NCBI GenBank assembly: GCA_026018925.1
Contig: JAKSZU010000027.1
Coordinates: 4,039,531 to 4,103,530, forward strand
Source of the DNA: Tupaia tana
Taxonomy: Eukaryota > Chordata > Mammalia > Scandentia > Tupaiidae
Reading direction: 5' to 3'
Length of the DNA: 64,000 nt
Made by a program: the position numbers and the translations under genes. The notes beneath the pieces are model-generated. The model had not been told where the DNA came from and did not search any database. It worked only from the letters and a program-made list of their open reading frames with translations. Below are positions 32,889-44,600 of this stretch, piece after piece (within the stretch, counting starts at the first letter, position 1; the number at the start of each line of letters is the position of its first letter).

Positions 32889-33165
32889 TGGGACCCGCAG
32901 ATGGCGTAATGGTTACATCGCTGGACTTCACATAGTAGACTGCGGTTCGAGTCCCAGACCCAGTGGCTTAAAAAACTCCAGGCATATGTGCATGCATTCC
33001 GAAAATTCCAAGAGGAGCATGGAGAAGAAGGGATTGCAGCATGGCCATCCCCCATGGGGGAGGGATGATTTCTCACTTTGTATCTTTCTGACTCTCTGTC
33101 TCTCTGGTAAGCGCATGAGCTCTATAGCAAAAATCTCTCTAAAAAAAAAAAAAAAGAAGAAAGAA
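32889..33165 (+). repeat. tRNA-derived SINE, long form
   Basis: GGGACCCGCAGATGGCG head, A-box-like TGGCGTAATGG, perfect B box GGTTCGAGTCC, CCGAAAATTCCAAGAGG, TCTATAGCAAAAATCTCT end and an A tail. Confidence 0.92.
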
Positions 33166-34720
33166 AAAGAAAACGTTACTATGTTCTTGTTAAGTAAGCA
33201 AGAAGTTTGACATAGATTTCACTTGACTAAAATCCCAGTGTCAATAGGCTGTGTTTCCTTCTGGAGGTTCCAGGGGAAAATCTATTTCCAGCTTAGCTGG
33301 GTCGTTGACACAGTTTAGTTCCTCGAGGTCGTAGAACCAAGATGCTTGTGTTCAGAATGTCTAGTGAAGGCTATTTTCTGTTTTTAGAGGCCACCCACAC
33401 TCCTTGGCTTATGGTTGCCTTCCTCCCTCTTCAAAGCCAGGAACAGAAGGTTGAGTTCTTCTCAAGTAACTTCTCTCTGACTTTCTCTAGGGTCTGTCTC
33501 TCTTTAACCACACACAGAGAGGTGGAAAGATTCCCTACTTTTAAGGATTTGTGATTAGTTTGGGCTCATCTGGATAATTCTGAATACTCTCTCTAGCTCA
33601 CGGTCCAGTAACATTAATCACGTTTTGAAAGTTTCTTTTGCTATTTAAGATAAAAGAGTAATTCATTCCGAAGATTAAAGTACAGTCCCCTCGGTAGGGA
33701 TGGAGGGGGCATTGTTCTGCTTGTCTGCCTCTCACCCAGCCGAAGCGACCTAGCCACATTTTGAAATTCTCCTTTTGGAAATGGCTTCATCACTGGTTAA
33801 CAGGCTCTGTATTAGAGATTCTGGAATCAACTCGGCCTTAATATTTCACTCTGAGAATATAGTCAAGGACACGTCATTTACTGTCTCTATTGCCAAACAC
33901 TGGGCTCAGATGATAGCACTCTCCACATTCCAAAATGAATAGACAAAATTCAACTTAATGGTCTATGAAAAACTACTGCAGCAAACAGGAACACAAACAC
34001 CACCTTTTAATAATCAAAGGAAGACCATAGCTCTGGCAATAAAAATGTCTCTAAGAAACATCAAAATTTACAAAATATCTGTTTGAAATCATCAAAATAT
34101 GCCCAAGGACATGGCTTCTTTGTGAAGATCAGAAATGACAAGACTGACGTAAATAGTTATTATAAAAGTTCTTATAAAAGAAACTGACTGAGAAAAAGAA
34201 TGTATGAAAACCCAGAATACAACAGCCAAAAATCTTCATAGACAAGAGTAAAGGGCAAAAGTTATACCGCAGGAATAAACTTTAGAAAACCTCCTAGAAT
34301 ACATTATAATGCATTTAGGAATTGTTACATTTTAAGTAACAAGGGTGTCCATCTACCCAATAAGTCTGTCTTTAGGCTGAGACTGTTCAAGTGGGGTCTG
34401 CCACTTACAACCAAAAGAACTCTCATAGTTTGAATAAAATAATGATTAAGGCTGATTTAATAAATACAGCATCAGAATCTGTGCTCCAAAAGGAGTTGTG
34501 CCTTTTCAAATGTCCATGGAGTGATGTTCTGTTTAACTGTATTTTCCTTCTTCTATGAACCGACTGATCATTGTCATTTGAGCGTTACATATATGTTTGT
34601 GCATTTTTGCGTTAATGTATTATACTTTGCTATTCCTCCTCAAACCCCCCAAAAATATAAAGGAAAATAACCAGAGAAATGAGAGCAAGATAAAGAATGG
34701 AATTGGTAAAGATAAAAACG
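33166..34720. other. Unassigned, AT-rich towards the right
   Basis: No gene recognised. 33950-34300 is A-rich and may be old L1, but no block is clear enough to name. Confidence 0.4.
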
Positions 34721-34947
34721 GAGGCCAGATGGTGGTGCAGTGGTAAAATATTACCTTCTGTAAGGCTAGCCTATATGGGAAGATGTCAGGTTCTTGTCCA
34801 GAGACACCCGTCCTCCTCAGTACACTGGGCATGTGGGACATGGGGCTGGCAGTGGCTGGCAGTGGCTGGCAGTGGATTGTAGACTAAAACTTTGCCGAGG
34901 GTGTTGTTTCGCAATCTCTCTGTCTCTCTGTCTCTCATTTGTGAAAG
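34721..34947 (+). repeat. Older tRNA-related SINE, divergent type, with internal tandem repeat
   Basis: GAGGCCAGATGGTGGTGCAG head and a CT-rich end. The 10-base unit GGCTGGCAGT is repeated three times (34845-34875). Confidence 0.65.
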
Positions 34948-34954
34948 AAAAGTA

Positions 34955-35480
34955 AACTCAACAAAGATGAAAACAGATTAAAAACTAAAGAAATCGATAA
35001 ATTCATTAGGTACTTCTTGGAAAACAGTTGATAAAATATATTTATTTTGATAAGCAGTGTTTGTAAGAGCTCATTAGATGAGAATGTCTTGTGTGCATAT
35101 GGAAAACATCCAGATAATTTCATGATACTAACCAACTTTAATACCAAAACCTGAACTATGCAGAGTATACTTTTACTTATGTAATAGGACCAACAATGAC
35201 AAATATGATCTTAAGAAATTAACGAGTCACATTGGAATCACAGTCTGGTATGATTTAGTTATATTTTGATCCGTTGTACAAAGGAGGTTTAATGTTAGAA
35301 AATTGCAGACGTATATCACATGGTAGGTCAAACAAAAAACTTTATGATCATTTTAGTAGAGGCTGAAAAACTTTTTAATAAAGTAAACATCTATTCCTAA
35401 TGAAACTCTTAGTGAACAAAGACTAGCATTGCTATTTCCTTAGTAACTAACAAAATAACATAAATCATTCATTTCTTTTA
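34955..35480 (+). repeat. L1 ORF2 remnant, sense
   Basis: A-rich sense L1 blocks: GGAGGTTTAATGTTAGAAAAT, GATCATTTTAGTAGAGGCTG, AAACATCTATTCCTAATGAAA and CTCTTAGTGAAC correspond to an L1 reverse-transcriptase segment. No open frame remains. Confidence 0.65.
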
Positions 35481-35531
35481 AAGATTATTTTATATAACAT
35501 TATTTATTATCATTATTATTATTGTTATTAT

Positions 35532-35643
35532 TGACCAGAGAGACACAGGGAAAGTGAAGAAATAAGCTGCCAGGTCCAAGACTTGAACAGTAGTTGGCCA
35601 TGTGGGTGTCCAGCACCTTAATCACCATGCCCCTTGCCAGCCA
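35532..35643 (-). repeat. tRNA-derived SINE, short form
   Basis: TTGACCAGAGAGACACAGG, AAGACTTGAACAGTAGTTGG and CACCATGCCCCTTGCCAGCC. Inserted in the sense L1. Confidence 0.85.
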
Positions 35644-35859
35644 CACTAAATCATTCTTTATAATAAAATACTATAGCACTGTTTTACAAACTGTAATTGA
35701 ATAATTGTTTTGGGGGGAAATTGCTTAAATTTGGTGGTGGTGAGTGAAGTAGGGGAAGATAGTTGAAAGGAAAAAAAAAAAAACAGAACACTTTTTTCAT
35801 TTTAGGATTACTGTAGACTCCCAAGTTAAGGTTTTTCCAGGTCGCTTCTTTATACAAAC

Positions 35860-36154
35860 TTTCAAAGATTTAAAACTTTATCACTATCTACAATAGCTGA
35901 ACAGTCAAAGCAACTTAAATGTCCATCGACAGATGAATAGATAACAAAATATTTGTGTGTGTGTATATATACACACACACGCATATATGTTTGTGTGTGT
36001 GCATGCATATATATATACACAAACACAAAAATTTATATACATATATATACACATGCATACATTATATATATAAAATCATATACATCTATGTATACTTATG
36101 TACTGCATAACAAATATTATATATATGCACACACACATTTATATACATATATAT

Positions 36155-36189
<35 letters not shown>

Positions 36190-36475
36190 AAAGAATGTTA
36201 TTCAGCCTTAAAAGGAAATAATAATTCACATATGCTACAACATGGGTGAACTTTGAGGACTTTTCGCTAAATGAAGTAAGGCAGTCACAAAAATACCACA
36301 GATTCCACTTAATGAGGTCCCTGGAGCAGTCAAATTCTTAGAGACAGTAGAATGGTGGGTTCTGGGGGCCTGGGGACAGAGGAAACTGGAAGTTCCTGCT
36401 GAATGGGTACAGTTTGAGTTTTGCAGATAAGAGTTTTAGAAATCGGTTGCACAACAATATAAACATGTTCTTTTT
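35860..36475 (+). repeat. L1 3' end, sense, with expanded CA/TA tract
   Basis: CTACAATAGCTGAACAGTC, AATGTCCATCGACAGATGAA, TTATTCAGCCTTAAAAGGAA, TACAACATGGGTGAACTTTG, GTAGAATGGTGGGTTCTGGG and GGTTGCACAACAATATAAAC are the standard order of a mammalian L1M 3' region. Its short TA/CA segment has grown to about 230 bases (35950-36185). Confidence 0.9.
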
Positions 36476-36483
36476 AAATTAAA

Positions 36484-36730
36484 TGTCAGAGGGCATGGGT
36501 GCTCCCCAGAGAGAAACAGACAGAGAGAGAAAGAGAGAGAGATGGTGAAATCACTGCTCCAGTGAGCAGTGGTGAAGCCACAATCCCTTGTCCCTCATTC
36601 TCCATCCTGTTGGGATTTTAGACAAGCATATAAATGCATCAGCATTTTCAAGCTGCCAGTGCTAAGATTTGAACCACAGTCAGTCATGTGGAATCTGGCT
36701 TCCTCAACCACTAGACCACAAGGACAGCCC
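36484..36730 (-). repeat. tRNA-derived SINE, long form, diverged
   Basis: AATGTCAGAGGGCATGGGTG, TGTTGGGATTTTAGACAAGC, GATTTGAACCACAGTCAGTC and CACAAGGACAGCCC at the head. Confidence 0.85.
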
Positions 36731-37717
36731 GAATATAAATGCATTCAATACTATGAGATTTTACATTTACAAAAAGCTAAGATGGTATTAAGTAATGTAT
36801 GTCTTAGCCACTGTTCTTAAGAGCTGGTTAAAATAGAGATGAAGAGGACGGAAGGGGAAAATAGCAAGTTCTATCTAGCACAGGCAAGGTGGAATTGCAC
36901 CACCAGCAGAACCTTAGAACTAGACCACAGAGACCTCACCTTTGATTACTGCAAGTCTTCATTTACTAAATTTGTTCTCTGCTTTATTAATTCCGTGAGA
37001 TGGAAATTCTGCATATCAAGTTGTCACCAATTAATGGATACTTACATAACATGGAGCACACCCACAAGGAAATAACCTTTCTTAAAGTCATATTCTGCTC
37101 GGGGTTCTTAATTTAGAGATGAGCATTGTGAAGAAGTGATCTGTGAATGGCTTTGAGAGGTTCTTCAGTTTCTGGAAACATTCTTTGGGTAGCTGAGTAT
37201 GTTCCTGGTTTTATGGGACGAATTCCCTTTGCTATTAGCAGATTTTCAAAGGGGCCCTGATGCTGAGAAACACGGTCAGGATATTCCCTACATGGCTTAG
37301 TCTGCTAAATTTCACTCCCATTTATTGACGGTGCCCACATACTTCAGACTCTTCTCTAACAACATCTAAAGAGGTTCTCTACTTAGGATATCACCTAATA
37401 TCAATAGGTGGTTTGAAAGTGATTGATCCTTTGCTATTAGATACTTACAATGTATATTTTTCTCTGACTTAACTTAAGTATGAGTACATAGAACAAACAA
37501 GAATGGTCTCTGTTTAGTCCAAAACATTCTTGGATAGAGTCTTCTGTTTTCTGTCTATCTAAGGTCTACTGATAATTTTTTTTATCTTAAACTATTCTTG
37601 TCTTGCTTTGATTTGTGCTGGAATGTAGCTTTTGTTCAAATCAAGACTTTTCATTTGTGACTATTTCGCCATCTTTGTTTATGTGTCTGTGCAATGCTCA
37701 GTTTAAAATAGTAGTTT
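36731..37717. other. Unassigned DNA
   Basis: No gene or confidently named repeat. The 78-codon frame at 36839-37075 shows no domain. Confidence 0.4.
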
Positions 37718-37897
37718 TGGGTCCCACATAGCCAACGCCGCAGTTCAAGTCCCAGACTCTTTTGCTTGAAAAATACACAGAGCATGTGTGAAAGCATGTC
37801 CCAAATCCCAAGAGGAGAATAGAGGAGAAGGAACTGCAGCATGGTCATCCCCCCGAGGGGAGACTTCTCACTTTCCCTCTGTTTCTCTCTCTCTCCT
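37718..37897 (+). repeat. tRNA-derived SINE, 5'-truncated
   Basis: Begins inside the head (GTCCCACATAGCCAACG), has the B-box region AGTTCAAGTCCCAG, CCCAAATCCCAAGAGGAG and a CT block. The first 35 or so bases of the element are missing. Confidence 0.85.
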
Positions 37898-38023
37898 CTC
37901 AGGATTTTGGGTACTCACACACACATGCCCAGGGTGAATTTCAATCTGTCATGTCCAGGACTCAAACTGTGATAGGCCATATGAGAGTCCAGTGCCTTAT
38001 CCACCATGCCACCAGCTGGTTCC
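37893..38023 (-). repeat. tRNA-derived SINE, 3'-truncated
   Basis: CTCTCAGGATTTTGGGTAC, CAGGACTCAAACTGTGATAGG and CCACCAGCTGGTTCC. It abuts the preceding plus-strand copy tail to tail. Confidence 0.85.
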
Positions 38024-38079
38024 ATCTTTATTACTCTATTAAAAATTGGTTTTAAAACAATACAGATATATATTTTTTT

Positions 38080-38326
38080 TAATTTGCCAGAGGACACATA
38101 CGCTCGCTGGAGAGAGAGAGAGTGAGAGAAGGAAAGTAAGAAAGCACCCTCCATGGGGGGTGGCCGTGCTGTAATCCCTTCTCCTCCACTTCTCCCTCCT
38201 TTCGGGATTTTGCATACACATGCACCTGGTATGTCTTTCAAGCCGCTGGGTTTAGGACTCAAACCACATGGTTAGCCATGCCATGTGGGATTAAGCCATC
38301 TTAACCTCTAGGCAACAGGCTGGCCC
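38080..38326 (-). repeat. tRNA-derived SINE, long form
   Basis: AATTTGCCAGAGGACACATACG, CTTTCGGGATTTTGCATAC, GACTCAAACCACATGGTTAG and GGCAACAGGCTGGCCC. Confidence 0.88.
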
Positions 38327-39010
38327 AATACTTACTTTCTCTTTGTGGTGTACCGCAACCACGCACCTCACAAGACTGAAGCTTGCATTTGCCCCTGTGC
38401 CTTTGTACTAAGATGGGTTTACTTGAAGCCTGTGTGCCTTGTCCCAGTAAACACCCTCTTTCCTGGTAAGTTTGATGGACATACCTTATTCTAAGTCCTG
38501 TATTGTGTAGGCAAGACCCTTCGCTCATACGGATATATGCATGCATGTGTGTGCATGCAGTTGTAATGCAATAAATGTTCACGCTCTGAGCATTCTTTCT
38601 GATTGTTGAAACTCAGTAACGTTTTTGCAGCATGGTACTTGTGATCGTATTTAGCACTACTTTCTGTGGATGTTATTTGTTTATAAGTCAGTCTCCTTTA
38701 ATTTCTAAGCATTCTGGCCACAGAGATTATTACGGGTTGTCGAACCTTGCATCATCGCAGACCTACTAGGGACTCAGTGAAAATGGAATTGAAATGTGGT
38801 TGAATGATTTGTAAGCTACCATGACATGACTCCGTGGGGCCACCTCTAATCTCAGAGGCTAAAAATAATCAGCATTTATTATTTAGCCTGTTCCCCTACG
38901 GAGTGACAACTTACAGAGTGGTAGAGTAGTTTTTTGGGCCCAGACTGGTCTCATTGAAATGGTAGGTGACTGACTCACCCCTGGCTAGGTGCTGGGTGAC
39001 TGGGCACATG
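38327..39010. other. Unassigned DNA
   Basis: No gene or named repeat recognised. Confidence 0.4.
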
Positions 39011-39019
39011 TCTCTCACC

Positions 39020-39425
39020 CACCAGCAGGCTTGCCACTGATTTTGTCAGGATGGTGACAGAAGTACAAGAATAGAAGCAGAAACGAGTAAGTGCCTGTCA
39101 AGCACTTATTCCAAAGACTAGGAGGAATAAAACCATGAGAGAAGTTGTAGATACTAGAGACAGTGTGGGAGGGCAACGGGCAATGAGGGGTGGGAGTGAG
39201 GAAATTCAAGGAGAAAAAGCAAAGCGAAACATTTCATGGACACAAACATGAACAATTATTTGTTGATGATCATGTGTATGGGAATATCTTTGACTGGACT
39301 AATATCAGGGTATTCATGCTGGGAAAATTCATTTTGTATGCTGTAATTTTGAACAGCAATTAAATGTAAAATAATAAGAAAGAAAATCAGATAGCATAAG
39401 TAAAAGCAAAACAACAACAACAGAA
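39020..39425 (+). repeat. L1 3' end, lineage-specific type, copy 1
   Basis: A purine-rich segment (GACAGTGTGGGAGGGCAACGG and onward) is followed by TTGTTGATGATCATGTGTATG, TATCTTTGACTGGACTAATA and TTCATGCTGGGAAAA, then an A/CAA-rich tail. The same order is found at 61917-62453 and, reversed, at 56407-56633. I infer a 3' untranslated region of an L1 family of this lineage. Confidence 0.65.
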
Positions 39426-39435
39426 TACCACAAAA

Positions 39436-39716
39436 GGGACCGGCAGTTAGCATAATAGTTATGTGGCTGGACTCCCATATAGCCAACCACAGTTTGAGTC
39501 CCAGACCGGGAGGCTTCAAACTCACACCAGGCGTGTGTGTGTATGTGTGCCTAAGATCTCAAGAAGAATGGAGAAGAAGGGATTGCGGCATAGCCATTCC
39601 CTCTGGGGGATGATTTCTCAGTTTCTGTCTCTCTGTCTTTCCTGTGAGCACATGTGCCTTATAGCAAAAATCTCTCTTAAAATATCAAACCACCCTCCCC
39701 CCCCAAAAAAAAAAAA
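39436..39716 (+). repeat. tRNA-derived SINE, long form
   Basis: GGGACCGGCAGTTAGCATAA head, B-box-like GTTTGAGTCC, GTGCCTAAGATCTC, CT block, GCCTTATAGCAAAAATCTCT end and an A-rich tail. Confidence 0.92.
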
Positions 39717-39779
39717 CCAACTCACAAAAGCCACAAACAATCAAAATGCCAAAGTAGAGGTAAAGAATTGGGGCCTTTT

Positions 39780-40265
39780 GTGCAACTAATCTACCACAAT
39801 AGTTTTCGTTTCCTTCTTCATCTTCATGATTTCATCCCTTACTCTACAATTCCTGTAACGTCTGTAAACAGCTTAATGATGCTGAAGTCCTTCTTGATTT
39901 TAATTTGGAAACCACTGGTTAGTTCTGCCATAATAGAGGCTTGATCTGGAGTGACGTAGTCAAAGACATGAAGATCCTGATTTCTTTTGGAGTGCAGCCT
40001 GGGTTTCATTATAGTCCATTCTCACATCGGGTGTATCTGCCACAATCCTATCCACCTGCCGGTGCATGATCCTTCCAGGCACTGGGCCAATTTGCAGGGA
40101 AGCAGACAGCCATGTGTTTTCATCAGCATCTGCATCTTGATTTTTTTTGGGTTGCTCTTTGAGCCATGTTAAACAAAACCTAAAAATTACCTTAAAAGCA
40201 CCTTGATGAAAAGCAACTTTCTCATCAGATGGGAGGGGATAAGTGAACATGGGGATAAGTGGCCA
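39780..40265 (-). pseudogene. Candidate decayed coding copy of unknown origin
   Basis: On the minus strand a 96-codon frame (40250 to 39960) reads with segments such as ENTWLSASLQIGPVPG and DTPDVRMDYNETQAALQ. After a frameshift near 39985 a second frame continues with DLHVFDYVTPDQASIMAELT and GFQIKIKKDFSIIKLFTDV, then stops. Composition and continuity across a single frameshift look like a broken coding sequence rather than chance. I cannot name the parent protein. No poly(A) tail or target duplication was confirmed, so retroposition is not shown. Confidence 0.4.
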
Positions 40266-41400
40266 ACGGCACTGACTTCACTAAATCCAAAAATAAAAAT
40301 AAATAAATGACTAGTTTAACAAAAGGATCGTAAAGAAACCATTGATTGTAATAACAAGGAAAACTAAATAACCAATGTCATTCTCAGCATCCCCTTACTC
40401 TTCAACCACAAGGAGATAAATTGCATGAAACATATGCACATAATTTAGAAGCAAATAGAATTGTTTAAAGAGAGATACTCAACTGACACCAATAAAATTT
40501 AGACCAAATATCAGAAAACAATCAAGCCTAGCGGTAACATTGATTAGAGAACTATTTGCTTCTTTGGCTAGTCCTAGGAGGACCATTGAGTTGCTACTTT
40601 GTTTAAGCTGGTGGAAAGGCAAGCTAATCTCATTTAATGGGCACAAGATGTAACTGTGCCTTTTCTCTTCATTCCAATGGATGGATCAGGGGTAGTTGAA
40701 GCTTTAGTACTATTATTGGGTTTTAAGCATTATTTACTTCCTGGAAAATTAGAGATTTGTAGGGATAGCCTCCTCAACTCAGCAATGAGCTTTCTTTGCC
40801 AAGTTTCTGTGAGGTAATGGTAGTGGTGACAGTAGTGGCAGGCATTATGATAGAGGTGGTGATGGAGTTGGTGAAGGTGGTGAACGGACACATCCTTTTC
40901 CTTCCACTAGGTCATTGGGAAAGTCACGATGTACTTTTCTATGTTTTTCTTACCTGACACATTGAATGGCTGAAGGCAGAGAAAACAAATCTGTGCACAA
41001 TGGACGTACTCATAGAGGCTGGGTTAGCAGTAGTTTCACAGTAAAATGCCTGATGAATTGAATAGACGTTTCTAGCAAGAACTATGAAGGAGTTATTCTA
41101 CTTGTAAGCAAACAGGTTAGCCTGCCACATGGATGTTGACAGAAGATATGAGACTCCTGGGCCAGAGACAAAGGACATTATTACTCACGACACAACAGCA
41201 GTATAAAATTCATGTTCACGTTGGTTCCTCTTGCTCCTCAAGTCCCGTGAGAGTGATGCAGAACAGGTGAGATGAATGCATACGCAATGAGTTTGTGTCA
41301 TAGCTTAGGAACCATGGCTTAAAAAATTCCAAACTTTTCTATTTTTTCCTTCATGCCTCATGTAAGGAAATCCATCAACATTCACCCTGGACTGAAACCA
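40266..41400. other. Unassigned DNA
   Basis: No gene or named repeat recognised. Imperfect GGTGGT-like runs occur at about 40815-40885. Confidence 0.4.
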
Positions 41401-41406
41401 TGTCTT

Positions 41407-41540
41407 TTTTTTTTTCTTTTAGATTTTTGCCATACAGTGTATGTACTTGCAAGAACAAAAAGACAGAGAGGGAAAGTGAGAAGTCACCCTGGGGGGATGG
41501 CCACATGGCAATCCCTTCTCCACTTTTCTCTCAGAATTTT
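41407..41540 (-). repeat. tRNA-derived SINE, head missing
   Basis: T-rich tail, GTACTTGCAAGAAC, GAGGGAAAGTGAGAAGTCACC and TCTCAGAATTTTGTACC match the 3' half of the long form in antisense. The tRNA-like head is absent, as in a 5'-truncated insertion. Confidence 0.75.
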
Positions 41541-42170
41541 GTACCTTGACCACTTTAATCTATTAACCCATCATTATAGTTTCACATAGTTTCAACTATA
41601 ATTCATGAAAACATATACATCTATTGGCCAACTAGTTGCCTATTTTTCTCAGCTCCATGCAAACTTATTTATAGACCATTCTTTGATGTTGGGACTAGGA
41701 CCTCCAAAATTGTATTTTCCAGGTCACGTCCAGAGAGATTCTTCCAATAAAATTCATTGATGGGAAACTAAAAGTCAGGGAAAGGGAATAACAAGCCCAC
41801 TCCTGGCTCCAACAGAAAGACAGCTCTCCCGATACGCAGGCTTCTCTTGACACGTCCAAAGCCTGTTCTGTAGCTGCCTTCAGACGTACGTGCTGTAACC
41901 ATGCTGTGGAGTAGCAGCTCACCACATTTTCACACACCCATGCTCACTCAGTTTAATGAACACCTGCCAGCTACCCCCATCCCACTTCCAACTCCTCCAG
42001 CCTCGTCTCCTTGGCTCTTCAGCACACACCTGGCTATACTGCCCTCCCCCTCAGAGATTTAAGCATTAGTTGCATGGAAGTGTTTCTTTCCTACAAGAAC
42101 TTTTAGGTTCTGGCAATACTACCTCTTCCTGTTTGTTTTCCTAGCCCTGCAAGTGATTTATTTACTTATT
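41541..42170. other. Unassigned DNA
   Basis: No gene or named repeat recognised. Confidence 0.4.
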
Positions 42171-42174
42171 TATT

Positions 42175-42325
42175 GCCATAGGACCTGTGCGCTCACTGTA
42201 AAGAGAGAGAGACAGAGAGAGAGAGAGAGAGGAGAGAGAGTGAGAAATCACCTCCACCCTCCCCCCACATGGAGGCTTGTCATCATGCTGCAATCCGTTC
42301 TCCTCCATTCTTCTCTCGGGATTCT

Positions 42326-42369
<44 letters not shown>

Positions 42370-42464
42370 CTGATGTAATTTTCAAGCTGCCAGATTCATG
42401 ACTTGAACTGTAGTCGACCATGTGGGAGTCCAGCACCTTAACCACCACACCACCTGTTGGCCCC
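42175..42464 (-). repeat. tRNA-derived SINE, long form, with CA microsatellite
   Basis: GCCATAGGACCTGTGCGCTC, a GA-rich tract, CTCTCGGGATTCTGGAC, (CA)n at 42330-42367, GACTTGAACTGTAGTCGACC and CCACCTGTTGGCCCC. The CA run replaces the usual GTGTGCGTGC segment of the element. Confidence 0.9.
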
Positions 42465-42692
42465 ATCTAGAGGTGAGTTTTTAATTTCAAGGTTACTTTC
42501 AACTTTTCAATGCCTGCCTGTATAACAATTTTCTATACTAAATACTTTTCGTTTGAATTACTCAGCATAATTTCTATTTTCCTGACTGGACACCAGCTGA
42601 GGGCCCTATAGTTAAAAGTGATTTTATCTTCTAATCTAATGTTTAAATTTTCAGTCCCTTTTTAATTTTGATCTTTATCAAAAGACATAGTT

Positions 42693-42954
42693 GGGAACCA
42701 GCAGTTAGCGTAATGGCTATGTTGCTGGACTCCCACGTAGTCAACCGTGGTTCGCATCCTGGACCCGGTGGCTTAAAACTCATGCCGGGCGCGTGCGTGT
42801 GCGTGCCCAAGATCCCGAGAGGAGAATGGAGGAGAAGGGATTGCGGTTTGACCATCCCCCCTGGGGGGTGATTTCTCGCTTTCTGTCTCTCTGTCTCTCT
42901 CTGTCTGTCTGGCGAGTGCACACGCCCTATAGAGAAAACCTCTCCAAAAAAAAA
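42693..42954 (+). repeat. tRNA-derived SINE, long form, young copy
   Basis: Near-consensus copy with intact CpGs: head GGGAACCAGCAGTTAGCG, GCCGGGCGCGTGCGTG, GATCCCGAGAGGAG, CTGGCGAGTGCACACGCCC end and an A tail. The perfect duplication AAAAGACATAGTT is at 42680-42692 and 42955-42967. Confidence 0.95.
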
Positions 42955-43424
42955 AAAAGACATAGTTCAAATTATCACATAGTAACAGGCTGTTGTCCAG
43001 TGGTATGCTGGTCGACGTTTAGCAATATTTCTCTCCTCTGGAGAGAAAAGACATCATTAGTAAGGTGTGTTGATTTCCATGTTGTAAATGCCCATCCAAG
43101 GACAATTTCTAGCCATCCATGTGACGTCACTAAACACAGGGCTGGGACGAGATGTGCACCGGCAGCTCTTGTGACCGGTTTGAACCAGTTCCAGAATACC
43201 ACTGCTCCTTCCCATTCTTTCTCACTTTCAAGGAGACCACTTTAAACTCTTTTGGCCAGAATTTCTGGTATTGGTTTCTATATTTCCACCTAAAGATAAC
43301 TAAAAGAAATTCCTCTCATTCCCAGTGCAGAGGCAGAAAATAATTAGCATTAATTGGGCACACTCTTTGTTTACGCTTCAATTAGTTAATTCCTTTTCCT
43401 TCATACCTCAATTTTAATGGTATT

Positions 43425-43735
43425 TCCTGAGAGAGGCCTTCCCAGACCACCTCAATTTAAATGAGGTCCCATCTGCTGGTCACTCTCATGCCACTTTATT
43501 CTTTAATTTCATGGCAGACATCCCAGTTTGTAATTATGTAATTATACTTATGTTCATTTATTTATTGTCTGCCTCTTCCCCTAGTTCACAAGTTACAGAA
43601 GGTCAGAGACTTCATGTACTTTGTTCTTCACTGTATTTTTGAATAGTGGTACCTAAAATACTCTGCCAGGTATTATGTAAAGTGTAGAAGCTCAATAAGT
43701 ATTTTTAATAATGAATAGAGGAATGATGAGTGCGT
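43425..43735 (+). repeat. LINE-2 3' end
   Basis: GAGAGGCCTTCCCAGACCACC, TTATTTATTGTCTGCCTC, CACAAGTTACAGAAGGTCAG, CTCTGCCAGGTATTATGTAA and GAAGCTCAATAAGTATT follow the L2 3' consensus. Old and mutated. Confidence 0.85.
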
Positions 43736-43759
43736 AATATATGGCAGATACTTCCCGAA

Positions 43760-43900
43760 TTATTTTATCCACGTTGGTTCACTCATTTTTAACAATACTC
43801 CTACTAGGTATTTATCAGTGTCCTTATGCAGGTTAGACAACTGTCTCAAAGAGGTTAGTAATTGCTTCAAAGTTGTATAGGTAGTAATGGCACTTGAAAT
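43760..43900 (-). repeat. MIR SINE fragment
   Basis: CTCCTACTAGGTATTTATCAG, CTGTCTCAAAGAGGTTAG and GTTGTATAGGTAGTAATGGC resemble the reversed MIR core and tRNA-like part. Confidence 0.6.
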
Positions 43901-43933
43901 AAAAATGACATCTTTTGATGAAAAACTTGAGGG

Positions 43934-43938
<5 letters not shown>

Positions 43939-43968
<30 letters not shown>
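43939..43968. repeat. GT microsatellite
   Basis: About 30 bases of (GT)n. Confidence 0.97.
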
Positions 43969-43969
<1 letters not shown>

Positions 43970-44249
43970 CAGCTCCAGTTACTACTGAGTTAATGTTCAG
44001 CTTCATGACTTTGCTAATGCCTTAAGTTATAACTTATTCCAAGTTCTGACATATTTTGATCAACAATTGTTCTCGACCTGACCAAATACCAAATCGGACC
44101 CCTTATTCTATCCTTAACACTGAGCCTCATTTGGTTCTTGTTTCACCCTGGTAATTTAAAGGACACACCCTGCCATTAGGTGGCTAGGTCTCAACCCTCA
44201 CATACAAGAGCAGAATTGGAGAAGATCATGATGTTTGGCTATGGATGAG

Positions 44250-44600
44250 CAAGACTGAAGAACTTGATTTTCATTGTATCGGCAGTATCACGTTATGTTA
44301 GTAATCCAAGTATGGGATGCTGTTAAGAAGCATTTTTAGGAGAGTGAAGATGATGGCCAAACAGTGGGTAGGTGAAAGTAGAGAGGGGCACTAAGTGGGA
44401 AGATCAGCTCAGGGATGATCGAGGATCCACGTTTGAGATGGTGAAGACCTGAGCTAGGATGGTGGCTGGATGGCTAGAGACGAAGGGATGACAATATGGG
44501 ATGAAGAGGACAACCGAGAAAGCTTAGAGGCAAAGCTGCATGTTTTTTGGAAGGAGTATGAGACTGAGGGACACCGGAACTGCATTCTCTTCCCTGAGTA
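44250..44600 (-). repeat. LINE-2 fragment, antisense
   Basis: AGGGATGATCGAGGATCC, GAAGACCTGAGCTAGGATGG, TGGCTGGATGGCTAGAGACG and ATATGGGATGAAGAGG resemble the reversed L2 ORF2 region (the usual text is GCCTGAACTAGGGTGGTGGC). Confidence 0.6.
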
